From: an uncultured Rhizobiaceae group bacterium
Lineage (GTDB): Bacteria; Pseudomonadota; Alphaproteobacteria; Rhizobiales; Rhizobiaceae
Direction of reading: 5' to 3'
DNA length: 64,000 bases
Assembly (NCBI GenBank): GCA_937958815.1
Contig: CALGMR010000006.1
Location: 1-64,000 of the forward strand
Shown here: positions 37,438-45,186 of the stretch, piece after piece
Position numbering within the stretch: the first letter of the stretch is position 1
How the letters are laid out: the number at the start of each line of letters is the position of its first letter
Program-made: the position numbers and the translations under genes
Notes under the pieces: generated by a model
What the model was told of the DNA's origin: nothing
Database searches by the model: none
The model's input: the letters and a program-made list of their open reading frames with translations, nothing else

Positions 37438-37773
37438 AATAGTGTCTCCCTAATGACCGCACATGCGCGGCCTAAAACTGATTAAGCTGTTATCAGCGAA
37501 GTTGCGCCGCAGGGCAAGGCAGGGTTTGTTTAAGACCGTGCTGAAGGGCAATAGATTTGCGTGATGGCCGCGGAAGGCGCAAAATTGTTTCGGTTGGTCT
37601 TTTGTGCGGCTTACGGCAGGAATGCGGACAAAGTGACTAAAGCAAGCCTGTCGCTGGCAGCACAACGTTGCATATATTCACTTATGCGACTTGCAGAAAA
37701 ATGCTATGGAAATTTGTCCGCCCATCCCTAACCGAAAACACTATTTGTGCCAAAACCCCTCAATGAGTGCGTA
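37438..37773. other. intergenic region between metY and the kinase gene
   Basis: 336 bases without a convincing gene. The first part (37438-37475) is the metY leader: ribosome binding site plus a hairpin (37455-37472, GACCGC/GCGCGGCC). The rest is ordinary mixed sequence and becomes more AT-rich toward 37680. I looked for a SAM-II or SAM-V riboswitch on the minus strand and did not see one. Promoters for both divergent genes must be here. Confidence 0.6.
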
Positions 37774-38226
37774 ATGAATGCACCTGAACGGCCAGAATAC
37801 GCGTCTGCGCTGGAAGCGCTTGAGCCGATCTTGTATGACTTGCCACCAGTCATTATTGCAATAGATGGTAGGGCTGGAACTGGGAAGACAACACTAGGAC
37901 GCTTTTTGTCTTGGAGATTCAACGTTTCTCTTTTGGAAACAGATTTGTTCCTAATTAAAGGTCAAAACGCTTTCATCTATAGAAATGCAGCGATTAAGAA
38001 AGTCATTCTATCTCGGATAAATAGTTGCCGCCCGATTATTGTTGAAGGGGTTGTTTCACTTAGCTTGTTGAAGAAACTCAACTTTGACACTGCTTTTCAT
38101 GTGCGGGTCGAATGCAATGACAGCGATTGTTCACCTTGGATGAATGAATTATGGGATATATACGCCTCTGAATTTACGTCAAAAATATCGGCAAGTTTAA
38201 CTCTTGATCTTCCAGTCAACACCTAA
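37774..38226 (+). CDS. small P-loop (uridine kinase-like) protein
   Basis: 150 residues from the ATG at 37774; the track's start at 37747 is a GTG. The P-loop is clear: VIIAIDGRAGTGKTTLGRFL. A short acidic strand (RPIIVEGVVSLSLL) resembles the Walker B or lid region of uridine kinases. The usual uridine kinase lid and nucleoside-site motifs are not obvious and the length is less than the usual 200 or more, so the substrate is open. GC content is visibly lower than the neighbours. It lies between metY and a convergent CoA-binding gene, a position that looks like an insertion. Confidence 0.65.
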   Translation: MNAPERPEYASALEALEPILYDLPPVIIAIDGRAGTGKTTLGRFLSWRFNVSLLETDLFLIKGQNAFIYRNAAIKKVILSRINSCRPIIVEGVVSLSLLKKLNFDTAFHVRVECNDSDCSPWMNELWDIYASEFTSKISASLTLDLPVNT

Positions 38227-38394
38227 GAACAATGCAAAACACTGACTGGGGCAGAGACATCTGAGACGCAGATAATTTGTCGCAAAAACCATCCTTTCAA
38301 CAACGGCATCTCCAGAGCAGCCATATCAATTATTTTCCTGTCGCAAATGGTACTCGCAAGACTTATTAACACCGACACTTCGACCTCAAATCGC

Positions 38395-38916
38395 TCACTC
38401 ATCCCGCAATCCAAAATGCTGAAAACCCTTCGCCAATTTCGGCTTTTTGCTTGAGATTGTGCGGCGGTTGAAGCCTGTCCAAGCTATTTCTCCGCACAGG
38501 CGCGCGTATTCGATTTTGGGGCAACGGTTTTGGACAACCTTGATGCCTTTGGCTTCCAGTTGCGCTGCAATATCGTCGTCACGAATGCCCAGTTGCAGCC
38601 ACACGACTTTCGGACGTTCCGGCATTTGGAAAATTTCCTCAACAATGCCTGGCAACGCTTCGGGCTTGCGGAAAATATCCACCATGTGGACGCTTTGGGG
38701 AAGTTCGGCGAGGCTTGCATACGTCATCGCGCCTGCGATTTGCTTTCCCGCCTGCCCCGGATTGATGGGGAAAACATCATAGTCTTTGCTGACCATATAT
38801 TTGACCACGAAAAATGATGGGCGCACCTGATTGGCGCTGGCACCGATGACCGCAATGGATTTTACGGATTTTAGAATATCGCGCAGATAGGCATCATCAT
38901 AATTGTCGTGGTTCAT
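38395..38916 (-). CDS. CoA-binding domain protein (YccU-like)
   Basis: A 173-residue Rossmann-like protein of the CoA_binding_2 family: KSIAVIGASANQVRPSFFVVKYM near the N-terminus and VVWLQLGIRDDDIAAQLEAKGIKVV near residue 115. It has no catalytic partner domain, unlike acyl-CoA synthetases, so it is probably a regulatory CoA binder. It is 9 nt after the enoyl-CoA hydratase stop on the same strand and likely in the same transcript. Confidence 0.87.
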   Translation of the reverse strand: MNHDNYDDAYLRDILKSVKSIAVIGASANQVRPSFFVVKYMVSKDYDVFPINPGQAGKQIAGAMTYASLAELPQSVHMVDIFRKPEALPGIVEEIFQMPERPKVVWLQLGIRDDDIAAQLEAKGIKVVQNRCPKIEYARLCGEIAWTGFNRRTISSKKPKLAKGFQHFGLRDE

Positions 38917-38925
38917 CAGGTGGGC

Positions 38926-39756
38926 CTACTCGTCTTGCCATTCGGGTGTGCGATCTTCTAAAAACGCACCAATGCCTTCTTCGGCATCTTTGGCCAACAG
39001 GTTTTGGGTCATCACTTCGGCGGTGTGTGCGTAGGCATCGGCCAAGCCCATATCCGCTTGTTGATAAAACGCCTGTTTGCCGACTTTGAGCGTGTGGCTC
39101 GATTTTTTTGCGATGTTGCGCGCATATTGCAGCGTGACCTTTTGCAAATAATCGACCGGCACCACGCGATTGATCAGGCCAATTTCACGAGCATGGCTTG
39201 GGGTAATCGCCTCCCCCGTCAACAACATTTCCATGGCGTGTTTGCGCAGCACATTGCGCGACAAGGCCACCATGGGTGTTGAACAAAAAAGACCAATGTG
39301 AACGCCAGGTGTGCAGAAAGTTGCGTCTTCACTGGCAATCGCAAGATCACAGGACGCCACCAGCTGACAGCCTGCAGCGGTCGCCAAGCCGTTGACTTCA
39401 GCAATCACGGGCTTGGGGTGGTTCACAATCGACTGCATGACAGTGGCGCATGTTTCCATGAGCGTCTTGAAATAAGCCGCCCCTTTGTCATCGTCTCCGC
39501 GGTGAGGTGTCAGCTCTTTCAAATCGTGACCAGCGCAAAACAGATGTCCATTGGCCGCCAAAATGATCACGCGGGTTTCCGCATCTTGTTCTGCTTCATC
39601 AAGTGCAGACTGGAGACGAGCGAGCATCTCTTCCGACAGTGTATTTGCTGGCGGATTGTTTAAAACCAAACGCAGAACGCCGCCTTCCAGCTTTTGAATG
39701 GCCAAAGGTGTGCCGTCGAGAACTTCCGGTGTTTTGATCTTGAGAATTTCAGCCAC
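38926..39756 (-). CDS. enoyl-CoA hydratase/isomerase family protein
   Basis: A 276-residue crotonase-fold enzyme. Seen are AANGHLFCAGHDLKELTPH (oxyanion loop) and CDLAIASEDATFCTPGVHIGLFCSTPMVALSR. The two catalytic glutamates of classical hydratases are not conserved in the usual places, resembling the ECHDC3-like group of uncertain activity. The start is GTG at 39756 with AGGAACC 7 nt upstream. The CoA-binding gene follows by 9 nt. Confidence 0.85.
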   Translation of the reverse strand: MAEILKIKTPEVLDGTPLAIQKLEGGVLRLVLNNPPANTLSEEMLARLQSALDEAEQDAETRVIILAANGHLFCAGHDLKELTPHRGDDDKGAAYFKTLMETCATVMQSIVNHPKPVIAEVNGLATAAGCQLVASCDLAIASEDATFCTPGVHIGLFCSTPMVALSRNVLRKHAMEMLLTGEAITPSHAREIGLINRVVPVDYLQKVTLQYARNIAKKSSHTLKVGKQAFYQQADMGLADAYAHTAEVMTQNLLAKDAEEGIGAFLEDRTPEWQDE

Positions 39757-39926
39757 AACAAAGGTTCCTCAATTATTCGATTGCCTCACCTCTAGATTGT
39801 TGCAAATCTCAACGCAACAAAATGAGGATTCTTGAATATGTCAGACACAACTGTGTTGAGAAAAGTCGGGCGCATCGAGTGCATATTCTTAAATCGAGCA
39901 TTTCATCTAAAGGGATAGGTCAAATC

Positions 39927-40376
39927 ATGAGCAACGTTCCAGCACCTGTGCTCAACGCAGATGAACTCAACGCTTATATAAAAGAAATCTATCCGCAAAT
40001 TCTGGATCAATATCCAGGTCATCACGTGGTGGAAGTTTCCCCCGGCAAAGTTGTGGTGAGAATGGATACGGATGAACGCCATATTCGTGCTGGTGGCACC
40101 GTTTCTGGCCCAACCCTCTTTTCATTGGCGGATATGGGCGGCTATGCCTGCGTCTTGTCTCATGTGGGGCGCGAAGCGCTGGCGGTGACAACCAATCTCA
40201 ACATCAACTTCATGCGCAAAGCCGAGCCCGGCTCTCTATTTGCCCATTGCAATATCTTGAAATTGGGCAAGCGGCTGATGGTTTTCGATTGCACGATTAC
40301 AGCTGGCTCGTCAGACGACATCATAGCCCATGCAACAGGAACCTATGCCATTCCACCGAGCAAAATTGGCAGCTGA
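39927..40376 (+). CDS. PaaI-like hotdog thioesterase
   Basis: A 149-residue hotdog-fold protein: the helix with the active-site Asp (GGTVSGPTLFSLADMGGYACVLSHVG) and a strand TTNLNINFMRKAEPG fit the PaaI/YbgC-type acyl-CoA thioesterases. The track extends 35 codons upstream, but the ATG at 39927 has AGGGATAGG upstream and matches the family start. It is divergent from the enoyl-CoA hydratase gene and may act on its products. A hairpin lies 66 nt past its stop. Confidence 0.87.
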   Translation: MSNVPAPVLNADELNAYIKEIYPQILDQYPGHHVVEVSPGKVVVRMDTDERHIRAGGTVSGPTLFSLADMGGYACVLSHVGREALAVTTNLNINFMRKAEPGSLFAHCNILKLGKRLMVFDCTITAGSSDDIIAHATGTYAIPPSKIGS

Positions 40377-40441
40377 GACATGAAGACCGCTGCGAAGTAT
40401 GGGGTATAAGACGCCAGAATATGTCGGCGCTCTAAAAAATT

Positions 40442-40479
40442 GAAGCACGGCCCGACTTGGGCAAATCAGACCGTGCTTC
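40442..40479 (-). terminator. hairpin between the thioesterase gene and the rplM promoter region
   Basis: GAAGCACGG pairs with CCGTGCTTC (9 bp), with an inner CCC/GGG pair. In the minus direction it runs on into TTCAATTTTTTAG-like sequence, giving a good T-run; in the plus direction there is none. No minus-strand gene clearly uses it, so it may act bidirectionally for the thioesterase transcript. Confidence 0.5.
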
Positions 40480-40548
40480 CCATATGACGCTTGGGGAAAC
40501 GCCAAATGCGCCCAAAACGCTCACTGCCTACCTGGCGGGGTGATGCAG

Positions 40549-40584
40549 TTTACGTAACGGCAATTTTGGTATTACGTAAGGTAA
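40549..40584. promoter_or_regulatory. pair of TTACGTAA elements upstream of rplM (copy 2 of ATTACGTAAGGTAA)
   Basis: TTTACGTAACGG at 40549-40560 and ATTACGTAAGGTAA at 40571-40584, 22-23 bp apart (two helical turns). The second is identical over 14 bases to the element before the ldtP-like gene. This suggests a regulator binding both regions, with LdtR a candidate. The 471-base gap 40377-40847 otherwise holds the hairpin, the AT-rich dyads, the promoter and the leader listed separately; I see no ORF or RNA gene in it. Confidence 0.4.
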
Positions 40585-40646
40585 GAAATTTTGTCAATCG
40601 TGAAATCGCAAATCGAGCAATTGAATTTGAAAAATTTCAATTTTTA

Positions 40647-40666
40647 TATGGTAAAATAATACCGTA
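40647..40666. repeat. AT-rich inverted repeat upstream of rplM
   Basis: TATGGTA-AAATAA-TACCGTA, arms matching at 6 of 7 positions. It follows a looser TTGAA/TTCAA dyad at 40621-40640, 55-75 bp above the proposed rplM -35 box. Confidence 0.35.
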
Positions 40667-40720
40667 TTTTTAATTCATTGTTTTTTATATGTAAATTTCA
40701 TACGCTCCGCAAAGTTCCAC

Positions 40721-40749
40721 TTGACCTACATTCAATTTTTTCTTAATCA
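40721..40749 (+). promoter_or_regulatory. candidate sigma70-type promoter of rplM-rpsI
   Basis: TTGACC (40721-40726) and TAATCA (40744-40749) are separated by exactly 17 bp. Transcription would start near 40756, giving a leader of about 91 nt before rplM. The AT-rich stretch upstream is consistent with a strong ribosomal-protein promoter. Confidence 0.6.
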
Positions 40750-40758
40750 GGCGTCAAC

Positions 40759-40788
40759 AGCTCTGCAGGAATGCGGGGCTTTGTTTTT
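40759..40788 (+). terminator. terminator-like hairpin at the very start of the rplM leader
   Basis: AGCTCTGC and GCGGGGCT pair over 8 bp (with three G-U pairs) around AGGAAT, followed immediately by TTGTTTTT. If the promoter at 40721-40749 is right, the hairpin begins a few nucleotides after the start site. It may be an attenuator, a 5'-stabilising hairpin or a regulatory leader. Confidence 0.5.
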
Positions 40789-40847
40789 GTGGCGATCCCA
40801 ATCGGTTCAAAAACAAATCAGTTTTAATCAACATTAGGTCCAACCCT

Positions 40848-41312
40848 ATGAAAACCTTTTCGCAAAAGCCTGCGGAAGTAGAGAAAAAATGGATTTTGAT
40901 CGACGCTGAAGGCGTTGTTCCAGGTCGTCTCGCTTCTTTCGTTGCAAACCGCCTTCGCGGCAAGCATAAGCCAACATTCACCCCTCACGTGGATGACGGC
41001 GACAACGTTGTGATCGTGAACGCAGACAAAGTTGCATTCACGGGCAAAAAATTCACAGACAAAAAATACTACTGGCACACAGGTTATCCTGGCGGCATCA
41101 AAGAACGCACAGCCAAAGCCCTTCTTGAAGGTCGTTTTCCTGAGCGCGTGATGCAAAAAGCTGTCGAGCGCATGATGCCTGGTGGTCCATTGTCACGTCA
41201 GCAGATGAGAAATCTGTATGTCTATGCAGGCCCTGACCACAAGCATGAAGCACAAAAGCCAGAGTCTGTTGACATGGCTGCGCTGAATTCCAAGAACAAA
41301 CGGAGCGCCTAA
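40848..41312 (+). CDS. rplM: 50S ribosomal protein L13
   Basis: 154 residues, normal for alphaproteobacterial L13. Conserved segments are [30 protein letters not shown] and [17 protein letters not shown], with [40 protein letters not shown] near the end. It binds 23S rRNA early in assembly. AGG lies about 9 nt upstream of the ATG. It is co-transcribed with rpsI, whose ATG lies 2 nt beyond its stop. E. coli L13 represses this operon, and the leader hairpin here could serve a similar purpose. Confidence 0.98.
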   Translation: MKTFSQKPAEVEKKWILIDAEGVVPGRLASFVANRLRGKHKPTFTPHVDDGDNVVIVNADKVAFTGKKFTDKKYYWHTGYPGGIKERTAKALLEGRFPERVMQKAVERMMPGGPLSRQQMRNLYVYAGPDHKHEAQKPESVDMAALNSKNKRSA

Positions 41313-41314
41313 AC

Positions 41315-41899
41315 ATGGCTGAAATCAATTCTCTTGAAGAACTCGGTGGCGCTCTTGCTGGCAACACTGCTGAAGGTTCTGCACCAGAAGCTGCTGCTCC
41401 TTTGGCAGTGAACCCTGATGCGCCTGTCTATGAACAAAAACTGGACGACCAAGGTCGCGCCTATGCTACTGGTAAGCGTAAAGACGCTATCGCGCGTGTG
41501 TGGTTGAAGCCCGGTTCCGGCAAAATCATCATTCAAGGCGCTACGAAAAAGCGTGATGTTCAAAAGAAGAACGCTAAAGAAGGCACCAAAGCCTCTAAAG
41601 AGCGTGATTTTACTGAATATTTCGCACGCCCAGTGCTTCAAATGGTTGTCAAACAGCCTTTGATCGCTGCTGACCGTGAAACACAGTTCGATATCATTGC
41701 TACCGTTTCTGGCGGCGGTCTTTCCGGCCAAGCTGGTGCGTTGCGTCACGGCATTTCAAAAGCTTTGACACATTATGAGCCTGCCCTTCGCGGCACGTTG
41801 AAAGCTGGTGGGTTCCTCACACGCGACAGCCGTGTTGTTGAACGTAAGAAATACGGCCGCGCAAAAGCCCGTCGTTCTTTCCAGTTCTCAAAGCGTTAA
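41315..41899 (+). CDS. rpsI: 30S ribosomal protein S9, with internal lysine-rich insertion
   Basis: 194 residues, against about 155-160 in other rhizobia and 130 in E. coli. The N-terminal extension (about 45 residues, Ala/Glu/Pro-rich) occurs in relatives. The conserved core starts [27 protein letters not shown] and ends SFQFSKR, the tail that reaches the P-site tRNA. Between GKIIIQG and [10 protein letters not shown] there are about 23 extra residues ([20 protein letters not shown] within 41540-41608) that have no counterpart in E. coli S9. The reading frame is open throughout, so this looks like a true insertion. A good terminator follows. Confidence 0.97.
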   Translation: MAEINSLEELGGALAGNTAEGSAPEAAAPLAVNPDAPVYEQKLDDQGRAYATGKRKDAIARVWLKPGSGKIIIQGATKKRDVQKKNAKEGTKASKERDFTEYFARPVLQMVVKQPLIAADRETQFDIIATVSGGGLSGQAGALRHGISKALTHYEPALRGTLKAGGFLTRDSRVVERKKYGRAKARRSFQFSKR

Positions 41900-41931
41900 G
41901 GCTCCCCGAAATTCACCTTACGGTGTATCAA

Positions 41932-41959
41932 AAGGCGGGCCTTACGGTCCGCCTTTTTT
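41932..41959 (+). terminator. rho-independent terminator of rplM-rpsI
   Basis: AAGGCGGGCC-TTAC-GGTCCGCCTT, a 10-bp stem (one G-U) with a 4-nt loop, followed by TTTT, 33 nt after the rpsI stop. It separates rpsI from speB. Confidence 0.9.
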
Positions 41960-42018
41960 GTTTGTGGATTTCTCTTTTGCAGAACCGCCCTACCACTTAG
42001 TGCTCATTGGAAAACGAC

Positions 42019-42987
42019 ATGACACGCGAAAAATATCCTGGCATGGACAATGCCTTTACCGCCAAGACACTGCACGATCAGTCGAAAGATCCGACTTACG
42101 CCGGCGCGCTTTCTTTTATGCGGCGGAAATATACGACGGATTTGACAGGCACAGATGCTGTGGTTTGGGGGCTTCCCTTGGACACCGCCACATCCAATCG
42201 GCCTGGCACCCGGTTTGGGCCACGCGGCGTGCGTGAAGCGTCATGCGGCATGGACAATGATCCGCAATATCCGTTCCAGTCTCGCTTGTTCGACGACATG
42301 GCTGTCATTGATTATGGCGACTGCTATTTCTACTACGGGCGGCAAGACCGTGTGCCGATGATTATTGAGGAATGCGCATCGACCATCATCAATGCTCCCT
42401 CGTCTCCGTATTTGCTTTCCATTGGCGGTGACCACTTTGTCACCTATCCGCTGTTGAAAGCGCATGCTGAGAAACACGGCCCGATTGCACTGGTGCAATT
42501 TGATGCCCATCAGGACACTTGGGATGATGAAGAAGGGGCTGTTGACCACGGAACGATGATCACTCGTGCTGTGAAGGAAGGCATTATCGATCCGGACAAA
42601 AGCATTCAAATCGGCATTCGCACCCATGCGCCAAAAGACTATGGCATCGAAATTCTCTATGCGCTTGATTGCCATGAAATGGGGCCGATTGAAATGGCCA
42701 AGCGCGTCTATGATCGTGTGGGCGGCGCGAACGTCTATCTGACTTTTGATATTGATTGCCTTGACCCTGCCTATGCGCCAGGAACAGGCACACCTGTTGT
42801 GGGTGGGCTCACTTCGGCGCAAGCGCTTTTGACGTTGCGGCATTTGAAAAATCTAAACGTTATTGGGTCAGATGTGGTAGAGGTTGCCCCCGCTTATGAT
42901 CACGCGGATATAACATCCAATGCAGGAGCGACGGTTGCCATGTATATGTTGGGAAATCTTTGGGAACGACGACATAAGAAGACCTAA
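42019..42987 (+). CDS. speB: agmatinase / ureohydrolase
   Basis: A manganese enzyme of the arginase family that splits agmatine to putrescine and urea (or a related guanidino compound). 322 residues from the ATG at 42019. The metal ligands are in GGDHFVTYP, FDAHQDTWDDE and FDIDCLDPAYAPGTGTP. The N-terminus has the long extension with GLPLDTATSNRPGTRFGPRGVREAS typical of agmatinases. It follows the rpsI terminator; argC is downstream in the same direction. Confidence 0.93.
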   Translation: MTREKYPGMDNAFTAKTLHDQSKDPTYAGALSFMRRKYTTDLTGTDAVVWGLPLDTATSNRPGTRFGPRGVREASCGMDNDPQYPFQSRLFDDMAVIDYGDCYFYYGRQDRVPMIIEECASTIINAPSSPYLLSIGGDHFVTYPLLKAHAEKHGPIALVQFDAHQDTWDDEEGAVDHGTMITRAVKEGIIDPDKSIQIGIRTHAPKDYGIEILYALDCHEMGPIEMAKRVYDRVGGANVYLTFDIDCLDPAYAPGTGTPVVGGLTSAQALLTLRHLKNLNVIGSDVVEVAPAYDHADITSNAGATVAMYMLGNLWERRHKKT

Positions 42988-43057
42988 GACTTTGATTCAA
43001 CGTGTTGGCATTCTGAATCCGCCAACTGCCCCAAATACCTGATATATTGAGATGATT

Positions 43058-43972
43058 ATGAAACCGAAAATTTTTGTAGACGGCGAACATGGCACAACAG
43101 GCCTCCAGATTCTGGAGCGGTTGGGCAAGCGCGATGACATAGAACTGCTGTCCATTGCTCATGAAGATCGTCGTGATCAGGCGGTGCGGAAAGCGCTGTT
43201 GAACGAAGCTGATTTTGCAATTTTGTGCCTGCCCGACGACGCTTCGCGCGAAGCTGCAAGCATGGTTGCCGATGGCACCACGCGGTTGATTGATGCCTCC
43301 ACGGCACACAGAACCAACCCCGATTGGGTGTTCGGTTTTAAAGAGCTGGAACCCGGCCATGCGGACAAAATCGCCAAGGCACGTTTTGTGGCAAACCCTG
43401 GGTGCTATTCCACGGGCGCGATTGCCCTCATTCGCCCCCTCACCCAAGGCGGTGTTTTGCCCAAAGACGCGCTGATTTCGATCAATGCTGTTTCTGGTTA
43501 CACAGGCGGCGGCAAGGGTTTGATCGCGCAAATGGAAGGCGATGGCGAGGATGCAATTGACGCACCGCATTTCCTATACGCCACCCAGCTTGCCCACAAA
43601 CACGTTCCCGAAATCACCGAATATGGCCTGTTAGAAAACAAGCCGATTTTTTCACCAAGTGTGGGACGTTTTCCCCAAGGGATGATCGTGCAGTTGCCGC
43701 TCCATGTTGCAGCGCTGAATGCATCATCACGCAAAGACGTTCACGCGTATCTTGCCGCCCATTACAAAGGTTGCGAACATGTGCGCGTGGCCGATTTGGC
43801 GGAGAGTGACGCCGTTGCGCGCCTCGATCCAACCAAACTGGCGGATACAGACACAATGGAAATTCATGTGTTTGGCAGCGATGAACAAGTCAATCTCGTA
43901 GCCCTGCTCGACAATCTAGGCAAAGGCGCATCGGGTGCATGCGTTCAAGCCTTGGATTTGATGATTGGGTGA
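43058..43972 (+). CDS. argC: N-acetyl-gamma-glutamyl-phosphate reductase (short type 2)
   Basis: Reduces N-acetylglutamyl phosphate in arginine synthesis. 304 residues, the shorter class lacking part of the C-terminal region. The NADP site is KIFVDGEHGTTGLQILERL, the catalytic Cys is in VANPGCYSTGAIALI, and SGYTGGGKG follows. I use the ATG at 43058 with GAG 6 nt upstream; the track's 43052 lacks room for a ribosome site. It lies downstream of speB, a linkage known from other rhizobia. A weak hairpin follows. Confidence 0.94.
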   Translation: MKPKIFVDGEHGTTGLQILERLGKRDDIELLSIAHEDRRDQAVRKALLNEADFAILCLPDDASREAASMVADGTTRLIDASTAHRTNPDWVFGFKELEPGHADKIAKARFVANPGCYSTGAIALIRPLTQGGVLPKDALISINAVSGYTGGGKGLIAQMEGDGEDAIDAPHFLYATQLAHKHVPEITEYGLLENKPIFSPSVGRFPQGMIVQLPLHVAALNASSRKDVHAYLAAHYKGCEHVRVADLAESDAVARLDPTKLADTDTMEIHVFGSDEQVNLVALLDNLGKGASGACVQALDLMIG

Positions 43973-43981
43973 TCGCGGCGA

Positions 43982-44002
43982 CCCTGCTTGTGTTCGGCAG
44001 GG
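43982..44002 (+). terminator. weak hairpin after argC
   Basis: CCCTGC-ttgtgttcg-GCAGGG, a 6-bp stem 10 nt past the stop, without a T-run. A possible terminator only. Confidence 0.3.
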
Positions 44003-44177
44003 ATTCTGCGCAACAGCCCCGACCATTTTTGAAAAATTCCGATAAAGGTACCCGTATTCCGCAATTTTGCTCATAGAACGCTTGTTCCATGAGCACGCGC
44101 TCTCTTTGTGATTGGTACTTTTGATTTTTGGGGCTGCGTTTTGGTAATACAAACATCGGACTGTCTAAACACTCTTG

Positions 44178-44195
44178 ATTTTCATAATTGAAAAT
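44178..44195. promoter_or_regulatory. inverted repeat 1 upstream of LysR gene
   Basis: ATTTTCA-TAAT-TGAAAAT, perfect 7-4-7. Its centre is 62 bp from that of repeat 2. It contains a T-N11-A pattern as expected for LysR-type sites. Confidence 0.55.
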
Positions 44196-44239
44196 ATAAG
44201 CTTACTTTCTCCTCACAAAAGTGTCGTTTAAGAAGATCT

Positions 44240-44257
44240 TTTTTCAAATATGAAAAA
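44240..44257. promoter_or_regulatory. inverted repeat 2 overlapping the LysR start codon
   Basis: TTTTTCA-AATA-TGAAAAA, perfect 7-4-7, same arm core (TTTCA/TGAAA) as repeat 1. It covers the ATG at 44250, so binding here could block transcription or translation initiation. Confidence 0.5.
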
Positions 44258-45119
44258 CATGAATTGGAATGACCTTAAGATTTTTCTTCTTGTCGCCGAA
44301 GGTGGTGGCTTGAGTTCAGCGGCTCGGAAGCTCAACACCAGCGTGCCCACGATTGGGCGCCGAATGTTGGTTTTAGAAGAAGCCGTAGGAAAGCCGCTGT
44401 TTCATCGTTCACAATCTGGATATTCCTTGACGAAAAATGGCGAAACGCTGTTGACCAAAGTTCGCCCCATAAAAGCTGCCATCTTTCCGTTGGAGGAATG
44501 GTTGGTTCCCGACCACAAAAGACCGCTCGTGCGTATTTCAGCAGGCACTGGGACAGCTGCTTTTCTGGCAGATCGCTTTTCAGAATTGTGGAGCAGCGCA
44601 GATTCATTTCAACTGGCCTTTGTGACCGCCGAAAAGCCTCTTGATATTTCACACCGAGAGGTGGAAATCGGAATTCGAAATCGACCCGCGGAGAGCGGAA
44701 ACCTTGCCTCTCGAAAGTTGCAAAAAGTTTGTTTCGCACCGTATTTCAATCGTCACATTCAGCAAAGTGAAGACTCCGGTTGGGTGGCCATCGATCATGA
44801 GAACGCGGTACACCCTGCTGCGCATTGGGTTCTCAATCAGAAAAATATGTCTGTGAATGCCTGGGCAAACTCACCGGCAACACTGCACAGCTTGATCAGA
44901 GCTGGAGCAGGCATAGGCGTTATGCCCTGCTTTATCGGCGACCGAGACCAAACTCTAAAACGTTACAGCCCCGTCATAGACGAACTCACGGAAAGCCAGT
45001 GGCTGGTAACCCACGGAGATGATCGCCACCGCCCTGAAGTGCGAACCGCTGCAGACCGCATAGTCAAAACTCTCCTAAAAGAAGGCCCGCTATTGTCAGG
45101 AGAACGCCCCATAGACTGA
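44250..45119 (+). CDS. LysR-family transcriptional regulator
   Basis: 289 residues. N-terminal winged helix-turn-helix (about 5-65): NDLKIFLLVAEGGGLSSAARKLNTSVPTIGRRM, then GYSLTKNGE. A substrate-binding domain (about 90-285) follows; it has no clear ligand clue. The start could also be the ATG at 44259 (MNWNDLK). Two similar inverted repeats lie at and just above the start, pointing to autoregulation. No divergent target gene is present, which is unusual for LysR regulators; the neighbours argC and the IMPACT gene are not obvious targets. Confidence 0.88.
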   Translation: MKNMNWNDLKIFLLVAEGGGLSSAARKLNTSVPTIGRRMLVLEEAVGKPLFHRSQSGYSLTKNGETLLTKVRPIKAAIFPLEEWLVPDHKRPLVRISAGTGTAAFLADRFSELWSSADSFQLAFVTAEKPLDISHREVEIGIRNRPAESGNLASRKLQKVCFAPYFNRHIQQSEDSGWVAIDHENAVHPAAHWVLNQKNMSVNAWANSPATLHSLIRAGAGIGVMPCFIGDRDQTLKRYSPVIDELTESQWLVTHGDDRHRPEVRTAADRIVKTLLKEGPLLSGERPID

Positions 45120-45186
45120 CAATATTTCGTTTCACGGCAAAACGGAACACTTTGCAATTGGAACTTTAGCCCTCTAATCAGTCTGC

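Noticed and set aside
37438-37600. Possible SAM-II or other SAM riboswitch before metY
   Set aside because: I compared the minus-strand leader with the SAM-II pattern and found only a hairpin and scattered matches, without the conserved core.
38223-38414. 63-codon minus-strand ORF in the gap after the P-loop kinase
   Set aside because: It overlaps the end of the CoA-binding gene and lacks a clear ribosome site or motif; too weak to call a gene.
42241-42843. 200-codon minus-strand ORF
   Set aside because: It lies antisense to the agmatinase gene; shadow frame, no ribosome site or known motif.
43890-44156. 88-codon minus-strand ORF after argC
   Set aside because: No domain, overlaps argC and the gap with mixed composition; shadow frame.
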